From the NCBI RefSeq assembly GCF_046195335.1, contig NZ_CP176093.1: 64,000 nucleotides of DNA. One strand, 5' to 3'. This document shows positions 26,257 to 35,216 of the stretch, piece by piece. How positions within the stretch are numbered: the stretch's first letter is position 1; every line of letters starts with the position of its first letter. This stretch comes from Methanospirillum lacunae. GTDB lineage: Archaea; Halobacteriota; Methanomicrobia; Methanomicrobiales; Methanospirillaceae. The position numbers were made by a program, and so were the translations under genes. The notes under the pieces are model-generated. The model ran no database searches. It saw nothing but the letters and a program-made list of their open reading frames with translations, and had not been told where the DNA came from.

Positions 26257-27474
26257 ATGAAGAATTATTTCAGAGTTGATCATGTGATTGTTGTGATCAT
26301 CATGCTTGCAATTCTCTTTTCAGGTGTGGGAATTGCATGTGCAGCAGAGTATAACAACACTGGAGAAGGAAAACCACGAGGTATGGATGTCTATATTGGA
26401 GATATTCCATATAGTGCTTCTCTTGGTGGGAACGAACAAACAACTTCACAAAAAGGTGTTGGTGACTTCAAAGTTATCGTTGATGATAAAAATCCTAGTA
26501 AATCAGACCCACCCTGGTTTACAGATCTTGGTACTCCCAATACATCTACACCAACCTCAACGCCGACTCCCACCCCAACACCAACACCAACTCCAACAAC
26601 GACAGCGGTTATACCAATTGATACCGGAGGTATTGGCGCTCAACTCTGTGTATTAGACAATACAAGTGATGTAATTGTAGAGTTCGCTTTTTCAGACGCC
26701 TGGTATAAAAATGTGTTTGCATTATCAAGTCCACGCAGTGTTGCATTAGGGTGGTCACAGGGATCAGGAACAAGTCGAACAGGCTCTAACTTTGGTGCTA
26801 CTTGGAATCTTGGCAAGTTCACCAAGGGACAAGAACTGATCTTTTCAGATACTGCAAATGGGGTAACATATTACACAGGTCCCGCTTCAAGAAATCCAGA
26901 TAAGATTATTCACGGGGCAATAAGTCTTAAGAATTCCACGGGGACATATCAAAAATACCTTGTGACCTTTGAGGATGCTAATGGTGGTGGGGATAAGGAC
27001 TATAATGATATGGAGTTTTATGTGAGTGGAAATGTATCCACATCATGTACTTCAACAACAGATGATTCCTCAAGTGATAGTGGTGGAGCAGCAGTCATCC
27101 CGGTTTATGTGGAAAATTCAGTATGCAAGTGCTCGTCAAAATACAACAGCGGTGGAAAGACGACATGTGTAGCCCAATTTACCTACACTAATACTGCAAA
27201 CCAGACATTTACAATTCCAGTTCATGAAAGTAGCCTTCCATGGAATGAATTCACAGGATCAGGAATGGTTGAACAATACCGGTGTCAGCCAACAAAGTTC
27301 TATGTCAACGCTTCAACAAACTCCCCATTCTGGACAAATCGTTTCTGGAATAATATTAAGTGGAAGTTAGGAAACGTTCAGAGTGTTCTTGTAAAATGTG
27401 ATAAAAATACTCCTGCGTGTGCAAACAGCGATGCGGTATGTACTGATTGCAAATTGCACGATGGATCAAGATGA
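26257..27474 (+). CDS. DUF4114 surface protein with IPVH-type module
   Basis: A 405-residue exported protein. A signal segment (VIVVIIMLAILFSGVGIACA) is followed by about 65 polar residues and a (Thr-Pro) repeat linker at about 93-112. A DUF4114-type domain comes next, ending in the acidic, probably calcium-binding block FEDANGGGDKDYNDMEFYV. The C-terminal about 110 residues carry cysteines and the motif IPVHESSLPWNEFTGS, matching the C-terminal module of the pilin at 24982. It lacks the pilin signal peptide, so it is probably secreted by Sec and associates with the pilus or cell surface. AGGTGAT about 8 nt before the ATG serves as a ribosome-binding site. Confidence 0.75.
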   Translation: MKNYFRVDHVIVVIIMLAILFSGVGIACAAEYNNTGEGKPRGMDVYIGDIPYSASLGGNEQTTSQKGVGDFKVIVDDKNPSKSDPPWFTDLGTPNTSTPTSTPTPTPTPTPTPTTTAVIPIDTGGIGAQLCVLDNTSDVIVEFAFSDAWYKNVFALSSPRSVALGWSQGSGTSRTGSNFGATWNLGKFTKGQELIFSDTANGVTYYTGPASRNPDKIIHGAISLKNSTGTYQKYLVTFEDANGGGDKDYNDMEFYVSGNVSTSCTSTTDDSSSDSGGAAVIPVYVENSVCKCSSKYNSGGKTTCVAQFTYTNTANQTFTIPVHESSLPWNEFTGSGMVEQYRCQPTKFYVNASTNSPFWTNRFWNNIKWKLGNVQSVLVKCDKNTPACANSDAVCTDCKLHDGSR

Positions 27475-27627
27475 CTTTGATTTAAATAAATTTCCATTAT
27501 TTAAATTAACAATTATAACCCCTTTCCTCTTTTACATTTGTTTGTACGATAACTGATAATCAGACAATTCCGGGCTAAGGAAACAATTATCAGCGAAAAG
27601 ACTAAACTAACAGTACTAGGCTCACCC

Positions 27628-29079
27628 ATGGCAATTCAGGTCCTGTATGTAGACGATGAGATCCCTCACCTGATGCTGGCACAAGAGTACCTCGGCCACT
27701 CTGGAAAAGTTGATCTCACGTGTGTCAGTTCAGGACGGGAAGCAATAGAAGCTCTTTCAAAGAACTCATTCCAGGTCATAGTATCAGACTACATGATGCA
27801 GGACATGGATGGGGTAGCCCTTTTAAAATATATCAGACAGAATTACGGAAACATTCCGTTCCTTCTCTTCACAGGAAAAGGGAAGGAAGAGGTCGTCATC
27901 GAGGCCCTCAATCACGGGGCTGATTATTATATCAGGAAAGGGAATGATCCCTTCGAACAGTTTGCTGTTCTTGAGCAACGAATCATCCAGGTCGCAGATC
28001 GTAAAGATGTACAGGAAGAACTGGCCGCGAGAGAAGAACTCTATCACTCTGTCCTTGCAGTCCAGAGTGAACTTATCGTTGACTTTCTGCCTGATCTCAC
28101 AATAATTCGTTCAAACGAGCAATTCTCCGCCCTCAATCATGGGGCTCCAACAGATATGATAGGTAGAAAATTCCTGTCTGATCTTTCCCTCGAAGATCAG
28201 GAGGAACTCAGTGGAGCTATACATCTTCTCACCCCTGATTCATCAAATGTAGACCTGCAACAGACCTTCACATCACCGGATGGGAGAGATCTTACTTTTT
28301 CATGGCACATTGAGGGGGTCTTCTCAACAGAAGGACAACTCGTGAGTTGCAAAGCAACCGGACGGGATATCAGCCAGGAGAGCGAGGCACGAGCTGATAT
28401 TAAAGAATACGAAGAGCGGTACCAGGAGAAGGCCACAGATCTGCCCAGAGACATGGGTGATTTTGACGAGAATGTTCCGCTCAACTTTATTATTGAAAAT
28501 ACACGTCCAGCAGGATCATGGACTCTGCCTGAACTTATTAAACAAGCACGTTCCTTAAAAATGAATGGAATTGCTTCGTCAACAGGCCAGGACGGTCATC
28601 GGGCCTTTTTGATATTCCTGAATGGTGAACCAGATGGAGGGATATATATCGATCGAACCGGTGTCCTGTATGGCGATAAAAGTACCCTCTTCCTCAGGGA
28701 TAGCCACCAATTTACATTCTATCCGACTGCTCCCGAGATTGCTACCCGCTTTATCACTGGCTGCCGTATATATGACAAAAGCCACATCAAGGTTCCCAAT
28801 GTCTATGCCATACCCGAGATCCCATCAGTCAGAAAAGGAATAGGCAATATTACGTTGGATCTTCGCAAAGGTGGAAGATCCATGCCAGGGATACGTGTCA
28901 CAATAAAAAGTGAGGGAAAAATAGTTGGTAACGATATCACCTCGGCTACAGGGCAGACCAGTTTTCAGTTATTATACGGTGATTATACAGGAGTAGTTCT
29001 CACTGAAAATGGAACCCTCCACAACTTCACTTTCAAGGTAAACACACCTGAGTCGTCCCACGTGGTAGAACTGGCCTGA
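27628..29079 (+). CDS. Response regulator-PAS protein with unusual C-terminal domains
   Basis: A 483-residue protein. Residues 1-120 are a receiver domain with the acidic pair Asp9-Asp10, phosphoacceptor Asp54 (VSDYMMQDMDG), the Thr of LLFTGKGKEE and the Lys of IRKGND. A PAS domain follows at about 135-255. Beyond a short acidic linker, residues 285-400 form an unassigned domain (GSWTLPELIKQARSLKMNGI, LIFLNGEPDGGIYID). The last 80 residues resemble a carboxypeptidase-regulatory-like beta domain (GIGNITLDLRKGGRSMPGIR). It has neither DNA-binding domain nor kinase. The CHASE4 kinase downstream is a plausible phosphodonor. Confidence 0.75.
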   Translation: MAIQVLYVDDEIPHLMLAQEYLGHSGKVDLTCVSSGREAIEALSKNSFQVIVSDYMMQDMDGVALLKYIRQNYGNIPFLLFTGKGKEEVVIEALNHGADYYIRKGNDPFEQFAVLEQRIIQVADRKDVQEELAAREELYHSVLAVQSELIVDFLPDLTIIRSNEQFSALNHGAPTDMIGRKFLSDLSLEDQEELSGAIHLLTPDSSNVDLQQTFTSPDGRDLTFSWHIEGVFSTEGQLVSCKATGRDISQESEARADIKEYEERYQEKATDLPRDMGDFDENVPLNFIIENTRPAGSWTLPELIKQARSLKMNGIASSTGQDGHRAFLIFLNGEPDGGIYIDRTGVLYGDKSTLFLRDSHQFTFYPTAPEIATRFITGCRIYDKSHIKVPNVYAIPEIPSVRKGIGNITLDLRKGGRSMPGIRVTIKSEGKIVGNDITSATGQTSFQLLYGDYTGVVLTENGTLHNFTFKVNTPESSHVVELA

Positions 29080-29197
29080 TATCTTTTGAATTCAATACCT
29101 GGATGCCAATTAGAGCCCAAAGTCGAAACAATTATTTGGGTTTACATTAAGGTATTGTCGTTCGTCATTCTTCATCCAGATACAGGAGTTCTTCTTT

Positions 29198-31279
29198 ATG
29201 CGACTCTATGCACAAACAATTCTCATTATCGGGATTTCAATACTTGCGATTGCCGTAATTTTAATTGTAACATTTGAATTCACTGTGATGGGGAGTCTAT
29301 CAGGTCTGGAACAACAGTATGCATCAGAGGACCTGCACAGGGCTGAGAACTCATTATACGGAGAAGAATCTCGTCTTTCCACAATATCTCAGGATTGGGG
29401 GATATGGGATGACACATATGAATATATGGTTTCGGGAAATCCTGAATACATCTCCTCAAACCTTGTCCAATCTTCACTCAGGGGTATGAAACTTTATTCG
29501 ATTACATTATACAATCTTAATAACACCCTAGTTAATGGGATCTGTATTTCCCAGAACAATACTACAGATCCAATCCCTGAATACATAAACAAACTCCTGC
29601 AGACATATCCTATTCTTTCTGCATCACCAGATGGGATCCAGGGGATCATAGTAGATAACCAGACTCCATTTGCGGTTGCTTCACATCCAATTTTAAATTC
29701 GATGATGCAGGGGCCTTCCCGGGGAACGATAGTTATACTTAGTCGCCTGGATAATGACAAGATAAACGAACTGTCGCAAAACCTTCTTCAGAACATTTCG
29801 GTCACCCTGGTTTCAGATACAAATTTAGAATCTTTCTCTCGTGCATCTCAGGAAAAAAGTACTAATAATGCCTATGAGGCTGTTATTTCTGATATTGAAG
29901 GGCAGCCAGTTCTCTGTATCCAGATTACCAAGCGAGAGGATTTGAATAGAGGAGGTATATACTCACGGATTTTTCTGATTGCATCGTTGCTTCTTCTGAC
30001 AATTATCTTTATGTACCTCGCATCATGGCTAATAAACCGCATCATCATATCACCACTTCAGGATCTTAACCGGGACCTCATTAATATTGGTAACTCAGGT
30101 CTACTTTCAGGCCGAATCAAGACAAAGAGAGATGATGAAATCAGTGATCTTGCTGGTTCTATCAACAATATGATTAGTTCTCTAGAACAGGCACAACAGG
30201 AGAGAATCTCCTCAGAACACCGGCTTTCCCGCCTGGTAGAACTAGTTGAGGAGGGGATATGTCTGATTGGACCTGATAATCTGATCTGGTTTTCAAATCC
30301 TGCTTTGGCAGAAATTTTTGAAACTACCTCCTACGAACTGACCGGAAAACGACTCGACTCACTCTTCTCTCAACACAATCCGGAAGATAAGAGCACGATT
30401 GAACAAACCCCGATAATGCAACCCGGGCACCATGAGATACATACCCGGACTAAAAATGGAAAAGATATTTGGGTAAGAATTGCATTGGCATCCTATCCCC
30501 TTGAAACAGGAAAACAGGGTTATCTCTGTGTAATTACTGACATCTCCCAGTATCGGAGTGCAGAGCGTGAACTCCTCCTCTCCAACAAGAAACTCTCACT
30601 TCTCGGGAGTATGACCAGACACGATATTGTAAACCAACTCACAACAATCAGGGGAATGCTCGGACTCATCAGACGTAAAAACATTGATACATCGCTTACC
30701 CAACTTATCAGTAGTGCTGAAGAAGCCTCTGAAAAGATCAACAAACACATCGAATTCTCCAAAGAATATCAGAAAGCTGGTATCGAAAAGCCACGATGGC
30801 AGGACATCCAAACGGTGTGGAATCTTGCATATGCCATGTCCCGTCGTAAAGGGCTTATATTCTCTGTTACAGGGGAGAACTATGAGATCTATGCTGACCA
30901 GCTCCTTCAGAAGGTCTTTTACAACCTCATCGAAAATAGTCTGAAACATGGAAAAGACGTCTTTTACATCACTGTTACAACTCGACGGTATAACTCAGAT
31001 CTTCTCATCGTCTATGTTGATGATGGAGGGGGTGTTCCGGAAACTATGAAAGAACGGATCTTTGAGAGAGGTGTTGGAACCGGAACAGGATGGGGCCTTT
31101 TTTTTGCAAAGGAGGTTCTCGGACTCACTGGAATGGGTATCAAAGAATCTGGTACCTACGGCATAGGTGCTGAATTTATTATTACGGTACCAGAGGGGGT
31201 TTTTAGACCTTTGCAGGATATTGATCAATCAGACAGCAACCCTGAAGACAATCCAGGCAATGAGGAGCATTATAACTGA
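29198..31279 (+). CDS. CHASE4-HAMP-PAS membrane histidine kinase
   Basis: A 693-residue sensor kinase. Transmembrane helix 1 is at about 7-30. The extracellular CHASE4 domain follows (SRLSTISQDWGIWDDTYEYM near its start). Helix 2 is at about 260-280, then HAMP (ISPLQDLNRDLINIGNSG), a PAS domain at about 345-455 and a phosphoacceptor region with His near 475 (SMTRHDIVNQLTTIRGML). The HATPase domain shows the N box (FYNLIENSLKHG), G1 (VDDGGGVP) and G2 (GTGTGWGLFFAKEV). The signal is extracellular but unknown. Its 3' end overlaps the convergent TadC-like gene by 51 bp. The response regulator upstream is a likely partner. Confidence 0.88.
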   Translation: MRLYAQTILIIGISILAIAVILIVTFEFTVMGSLSGLEQQYASEDLHRAENSLYGEESRLSTISQDWGIWDDTYEYMVSGNPEYISSNLVQSSLRGMKLYSITLYNLNNTLVNGICISQNNTTDPIPEYINKLLQTYPILSASPDGIQGIIVDNQTPFAVASHPILNSMMQGPSRGTIVILSRLDNDKINELSQNLLQNISVTLVSDTNLESFSRASQEKSTNNAYEAVISDIEGQPVLCIQITKREDLNRGGIYSRIFLIASLLLLTIIFMYLASWLINRIIISPLQDLNRDLINIGNSGLLSGRIKTKRDDEISDLAGSINNMISSLEQAQQERISSEHRLSRLVELVEEGICLIGPDNLIWFSNPALAEIFETTSYELTGKRLDSLFSQHNPEDKSTIEQTPIMQPGHHEIHTRTKNGKDIWVRIALASYPLETGKQGYLCVITDISQYRSAERELLLSNKKLSLLGSMTRHDIVNQLTTIRGMLGLIRRKNIDTSLTQLISSAEEASEKINKHIEFSKEYQKAGIEKPRWQDIQTVWNLAYAMSRRKGLIFSVTGENYEIYADQLLQKVFYNLIENSLKHGKDVFYITVTTRRYNSDLLIVYVDDGGGVPETMKERIFERGVGTGTGWGLFFAKEVLGLTGMGIKESGTYGIGAEFIITVPEGVFRPLQDIDQSDSNPEDNPGNEEHYN

Positions 31280-32242
31280 ATACTTGAGACCCGCTGTGAC
31301 CCGTCCTTCACCCATTACACCAGCAACCAACCCTGAAAAAAAACCCTGGAACATGGCACCGTGTGAAAATATCCTAATATAGAGAGCGAGATCAAAACCA
31401 CCGAGATTAAATCCGGGTGCTGATGAAGCACCGGTTGTCGTCCCAAGATCCGCCATGGTCTTCAAAAATGATGAAACGAGAATGAGCATCACAAAAAGGA
31501 ACACACCGAACGAAGCAAGAACGATGATCACATAGATGAACATGTTATTTCGCCGGTCTGTATTTTGTGTTACATACTCAAACGAGTCCTTTGCTGCAGC
31601 TCTAAGCACCTCAACAATATCACCACCGGCTTCACTCGCCCTGGCAATGAGATCCACACTTCTGCGGACAAGTGGGATAGGGATCTCTTCTCCCATCGCA
31701 CGAATTGCATCAATAAAAGGGAAATTCCAGGATATTCGTTGATCCATCTGTTTGATATGAGGAGTGAGGGCGCCATACTCACTCATTGAAACAAGGTGGA
31801 CTGCACCCTGAAGAGTCATTCCACTCTCATGCATTCCTGCAAGATCCCGGAAGAAGTTCGGGAGTGCAATCTCGATACTTCTGATTCTCCGAGATTCTCG
31901 TAGATCCAGAACAACCAGCGGTATGAGAATGATCAGCAGTGTAATCACAATGACATCGTCAATAAAAGAATTCTTGAGCAGCGATATAATCCCATCTTTC
32001 TGGATTGCCATTGAAAACCCGATGATAAAGACGATAATACCAAGGGGGACAGATGCAAAAAGGATATTAACAGGTTTTTCGGTAAGGGTCCGAAAGGGAT
32101 GTCTGATAATCCGGAGGTTCCCTTTGGAATACTGCCTGTGGAGTTCTATCTTATCAAGGATCTTCTTTGCCGCCTCATCATCAGGGCTGAGTATTACTTC
32201 ATCCTTCTTTTTGAACCGATCAAAGAGTCTCATCTCTACCAC
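31229..32242 (-). CDS. TadC/GspF-like pilus assembly membrane protein (second)
   Basis: A 337-residue type II secretion F-family protein. After a charged N-terminus it has two hydrophobic segments at about 57-75 and 93-110, then a cytosolic F domain (LPNFFRDLAGMHESGMTLQG, SLISRASEAGGDIVEVLR-like block at LIARASEAGGDIVEVLR). Two or three further helices close the chain (VIIVLASFGVFLFVMLILV, LIAWIVFRVAV). It forms the membrane platform on which pilin subunits are assembled, together with the next protein and the ATPase. The start at 32242 overlaps the preceding gene; ATG 32233 (MRLFDRF) is also possible. Confidence 0.82.
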   Translation of the reverse strand: MVEMRLFDRFKKKDEVILSPDDEAAKKILDKIELHRQYSKGNLRIIRHPFRTLTEKPVNILFASVPLGIIVFIIGFSMAIQKDGIISLLKNSFIDDVIVITLLIILIPLVVLDLRESRRIRSIEIALPNFFRDLAGMHESGMTLQGAVHLVSMSEYGALTPHIKQMDQRISWNFPFIDAIRAMGEEIPIPLVRRSVDLIARASEAGGDIVEVLRAAAKDSFEYVTQNTDRRNNMFIYVIIVLASFGVFLFVMLILVSSFLKTMADLGTTTGASSAPGFNLGGFDLALYIRIFSHGAMFQGFFSGLVAGVMGEGRVTAGLKYSVIMLLIAWIVFRVAV

Positions 32243-33177
32243 TCCGGTGTCATAGCATCAATCATGACCACAAACATCACACTCCCAAACGGAATGATCA
32301 GGTAAATGATGATATAGAGAAAGAACGGGGTTCCTTCCCCCGAAAGAATCGACATGACAGATTGGATCAGAATAAGGAAGAGAGTCCCTGCGACAAGGGC
32401 TGTTACATAACTTTCAGAGATGAGTGCAAGGGTATCAAGGAATTGTTTCTGTGTTTGCCGGTTCTCATATGTGTACTGTTCTGCTTTTGTTCTGAAATAA
32501 TCAGAAATGTTAGATCCAGAAGCCACACTTCCAATCGCTCCCTGCATGAACTCCCTCATTCTTTGGCTCGGGGTCGCCATGGAGACAGTTTTGAGAGCAT
32601 CTATGAGGTCTTTTCCAAATACATCAATTTCGAGCGAGACATACCTGGCCTCAACAGAAGACTCACCATATATTGTTGAACTGCCCAGTTGCCTGAAGAC
32701 CTCTGCGGGAGGAATTCCGGCAGTAGACATTGCTGCAAGATAGTTGATCGCATATGGCAGGCTTGACTCGATATCTCTCCGCCTTGAGCCTGCTACAATT
32801 GACGGGTAGATGAGGTAGATCAAATAGGTAAACCCTCCAAAGGTGATGAAGGAAACGATACCTGCGATTATCGTTCCAGCAACGAGGGAATAGACAGAGA
32901 ACTGGTTGATACCAGAAGCAATGTCCTGAGGTATATTTCCTTTGAACGTTATCAACGCAGGAATATTGAGCAGGTATACAATCAGTGCTACCAGAATGGA
33001 ACCGAAGAATCCAGCAATTGCGGAAGTAATAACTGCTGTTGCGAGGTAGGCCTCAAAAGTAATTCCCATTCGGGCAGAACGGAGATTTGCGATCAGATCA
33101 AAATACTTTTCACGACTGGAAAGCATCCTGCTCCCAAGCAGGTTGAAGCAGAATCGTTCATATGAGTTCATTGGCAC
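32236..33177 (-). CDS. TadC/GspF-like pilus assembly membrane protein (first)
   Basis: A 313-residue F-family protein with helices near 42-70, 96-130 and two at the C-terminus (LVAGTLFLILIQSVMSILSG, IIYLIIPFGSVMFVVMIDAM). The cytosolic domain has the family pattern LPYAINYLAAMSTAGIPPAE and FMQGAIGSVASGSNISDYF. Two such proteins with a single ATPase is the arrangement known for Epd-type pili of Methanococcus and related archaeal pilus systems. The start overlaps the ATPase gene by 20 nt and the stop overlaps the next gene by 7 nt. Confidence 0.82.
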   Translation of the reverse strand: MPMNSYERFCFNLLGSRMLSSREKYFDLIANLRSARMGITFEAYLATAVITSAIAGFFGSILVALIVYLLNIPALITFKGNIPQDIASGINQFSVYSLVAGTIIAGIVSFITFGGFTYLIYLIYPSIVAGSRRRDIESSLPYAINYLAAMSTAGIPPAEVFRQLGSSTIYGESSVEARYVSLEIDVFGKDLIDALKTVSMATPSQRMREFMQGAIGSVASGSNISDYFRTKAEQYTYENRQTQKQFLDTLALISESYVTALVAGTLFLILIQSVMSILSGEGTPFFLYIIIYLIIPFGSVMFVVMIDAMTPEW

Positions 33178-35056
33178 CGGACCGAATCTGTTCCATCAGC
33201 CCTTCAGAGTCCCTGAAATACGAGACAACAATATTACTCACTTCCCGGTAATCGCGAATATCATGCTGACGCATCCATTCAAGTACCTCCTGACGCTGCA
33301 TCAGATCACGACTAATCCGCTCTTCGTCCCATCCATGAGCTTCCATGATCTCTTCAAGGATGTATGATTTTCCTGAATATGTGATCTCATCAGTCGCCTG
33401 ACGCCACCGGAAGACCTCATTCGTGATAAGTTCATTAGTCCTGGGATCAATATCCAGGATTTCAATGATCTGCTTGTTACGCCTGATCCGTTGCCCACCG
33501 ACCCTTGCCTGGACCTGCACACAAATAAGATCCAAGGCCGAGAGCATGTTCCTGGGCACAGAAATAGGGGGATTTTCTAAACGATGAACCGCACTGGCAA
33601 CTGAATCAGCATGCATCGTTGAATATGTAACATGTCCGGTGCTCATTGCCTGAAAGAGTGTGAGAGCCTCTTTGCCACGGACTTCTCCGACAATCAGATA
33701 CTCTGGACGCTGACGAAGGGCGGCCTTGAGGAGTTCATACATATCGATCTCCCCTTTCCCTGCAATATCAAACGACTCCCTGGTAACACTTGGAATCCAG
33801 TTTGCATGAGGAAGCTTGAGTTCTCGGGTATCTTCAAGAGTAACAATCTTTGCCAGAGGCGGGATAAAAAGGGAGATGGCATTTAGTGAGGTCGTCTTTC
33901 CCGATGCGGTCCCACCGGCAAAAATACAGGATTTCCCGTTCTCCACTGCAAGCCAGAGGAAAGCTATTGAGAGAGGTGAAAAGGTACCCCATTCCACAAG
34001 GTCAGTCGGCGTGATGGGGACTTCTTTGAACTTACGGATGGTAAAGGTCGAACCATGAGCAGTGACTTCAGTTCCGAGAGTCATCTGGATACGTGAACCA
34101 TCAGACATTGTAGCGTCAAGCATCGGCTCAGCGACAGAGATGTGCTTTCCGGCACGCTGTGCTAGTTTAGTGACAAATGAGTCAAGATCACCAGGATCCA
34201 GGTACTTGAGGTTCGTCTCCATCGACTCGTATTTTGAATGATACACAAAGAGATACCGCTCGATTCCATCACATGAGATATCCTCAATCAACGGGTCATG
34301 CATGATTGCATCAACCATACCGTTACCAAGGAAATCCTTGTGAAGTTGATAATGGATCTTGGCATAAGTTCTTGGATCCAGGTGAATCGCATAATCTGCA
34401 AAGACCTCATTCATCATCTCTTCAAGGAGCTCTGCAGCTATCTCACGGGAGATCTGTCTTGTGTTCACATTCACCCGTTCAAAGATCCCCTTTTTCAACT
34501 CATCAAGCAGTTTCTTCTCTGAATCTGTGTAAAGGGGTTCTACAACCTCGTAGAGATACTCATGGTTTGGGTAATTGTAAGTTATCCTGATGTATGCAAA
34601 AGGGGGATTGACAGGGTATACCTCTATCTCCTCTACTCCCGGTGGTGGAATATAGGTAAGATCAACGACAGAACCATGTAGATCAGGATTATATACCTCT
34701 CTTCGCTTTTGGGGAGCGATACTCCAAAATTTTCTGAAAAATCCGATTTTTTTAGATTTTTCCTCACCCTTCTCTGGATTCAATGAACCGGACAGATTAG
34801 CATCTTGCATCCCTACATCTTCGGAGGGTTTTACTCTTTTCACTCCAGGAAACTTTTTGATACCTGCCTTCACTGGTTCAGGAGTTAGTTGAGATGTAAT
34901 ATCTGATTTATCTGATCCTGATTCGGTCTTTTTAAGGCTCGAAATGAGCCGTGGCTTTTTTATGGAAATATCGGAGGATACAGACGTGGAGTCCTGGCTT
35001 TGGCTCTCTCCACCAGACTTTGGTTTTCCTTTGCCAAATTTGATCTTGAGCGCCAT
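33158..35056 (-). CDS. TadA/GspE-type secretion ATPase
   Basis: A 632-residue type II/IV secretion ATPase that powers assembly of a pilus-like filament. The first about 150 residues are charged and Ser/Lys-rich with no fold I can name. Then comes the family's N-terminal domain and the ATPase core: Walker A GGTASGKTTSLNA at about 380, the Asp box LEDTRELKLPH, Walker B EYLIVGEVRGKEAL and the His box ending in TYSTMHADS. The C-terminus is a helical lobe. It is the first gene of a three-gene operon with the two TadC-like proteins. The nearest pilins in the window are at 22.4-26.2 kb. Confidence 0.88.
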   Translation of the reverse strand: MALKIKFGKGKPKSGGESQSQDSTSVSSDISIKKPRLISSLKKTESGSDKSDITSQLTPEPVKAGIKKFPGVKRVKPSEDVGMQDANLSGSLNPEKGEEKSKKIGFFRKFWSIAPQKRREVYNPDLHGSVVDLTYIPPPGVEEIEVYPVNPPFAYIRITYNYPNHEYLYEVVEPLYTDSEKKLLDELKKGIFERVNVNTRQISREIAAELLEEMMNEVFADYAIHLDPRTYAKIHYQLHKDFLGNGMVDAIMHDPLIEDISCDGIERYLFVYHSKYESMETNLKYLDPGDLDSFVTKLAQRAGKHISVAEPMLDATMSDGSRIQMTLGTEVTAHGSTFTIRKFKEVPITPTDLVEWGTFSPLSIAFLWLAVENGKSCIFAGGTASGKTTSLNAISLFIPPLAKIVTLEDTRELKLPHANWIPSVTRESFDIAGKGEIDMYELLKAALRQRPEYLIVGEVRGKEALTLFQAMSTGHVTYSTMHADSVASAVHRLENPPISVPRNMLSALDLICVQVQARVGGQRIRRNKQIIEILDIDPRTNELITNEVFRWRQATDEITYSGKSYILEEIMEAHGWDEERISRDLMQRQEVLEWMRQHDIRDYREVSNIVVSYFRDSEGLMEQIRSGANELI

Positions 35057-35113
35057 CTTTCAGCCCAATCAGTGGGCGGGCCTTTCACACCGGTTTCATA
35101 CCGGCACTTCCTA

Positions 35114-35157
35114 TAGTTATTCTGAAAAGAGCCCCCACCATACTATTGTAATAACTA
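35114..35157. promoter_or_regulatory. Inverted repeat in the divergent ATPase/KaiC-like promoter region
   Basis: TAGTTATT (35114-35121) and AATAACTA (35150-35157) are perfect inverted copies separated by 28 bp, midway between the divergent ATPase and KaiC-like genes. The centre-to-centre distance of 36 bp could allow a dimeric regulator to contact both promoters. A second, shorter repeat, CCGGT-5-ACCGG, lies at 35090-35104. Confidence 0.35.
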
Positions 35158-35216
35158 ATTACTAGAGGAAAATATAATGATACCGTACGCATCATCAGAT
35201 TATTACCAGATAATTC

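Noticed and set aside
26540..26610. ACACCAACTCC-like repeats as a possible CRISPR or tandem repeat element
   Set aside because: They encode a Thr-Pro linker in frame within the DUF4114 protein, which explains the periodicity.
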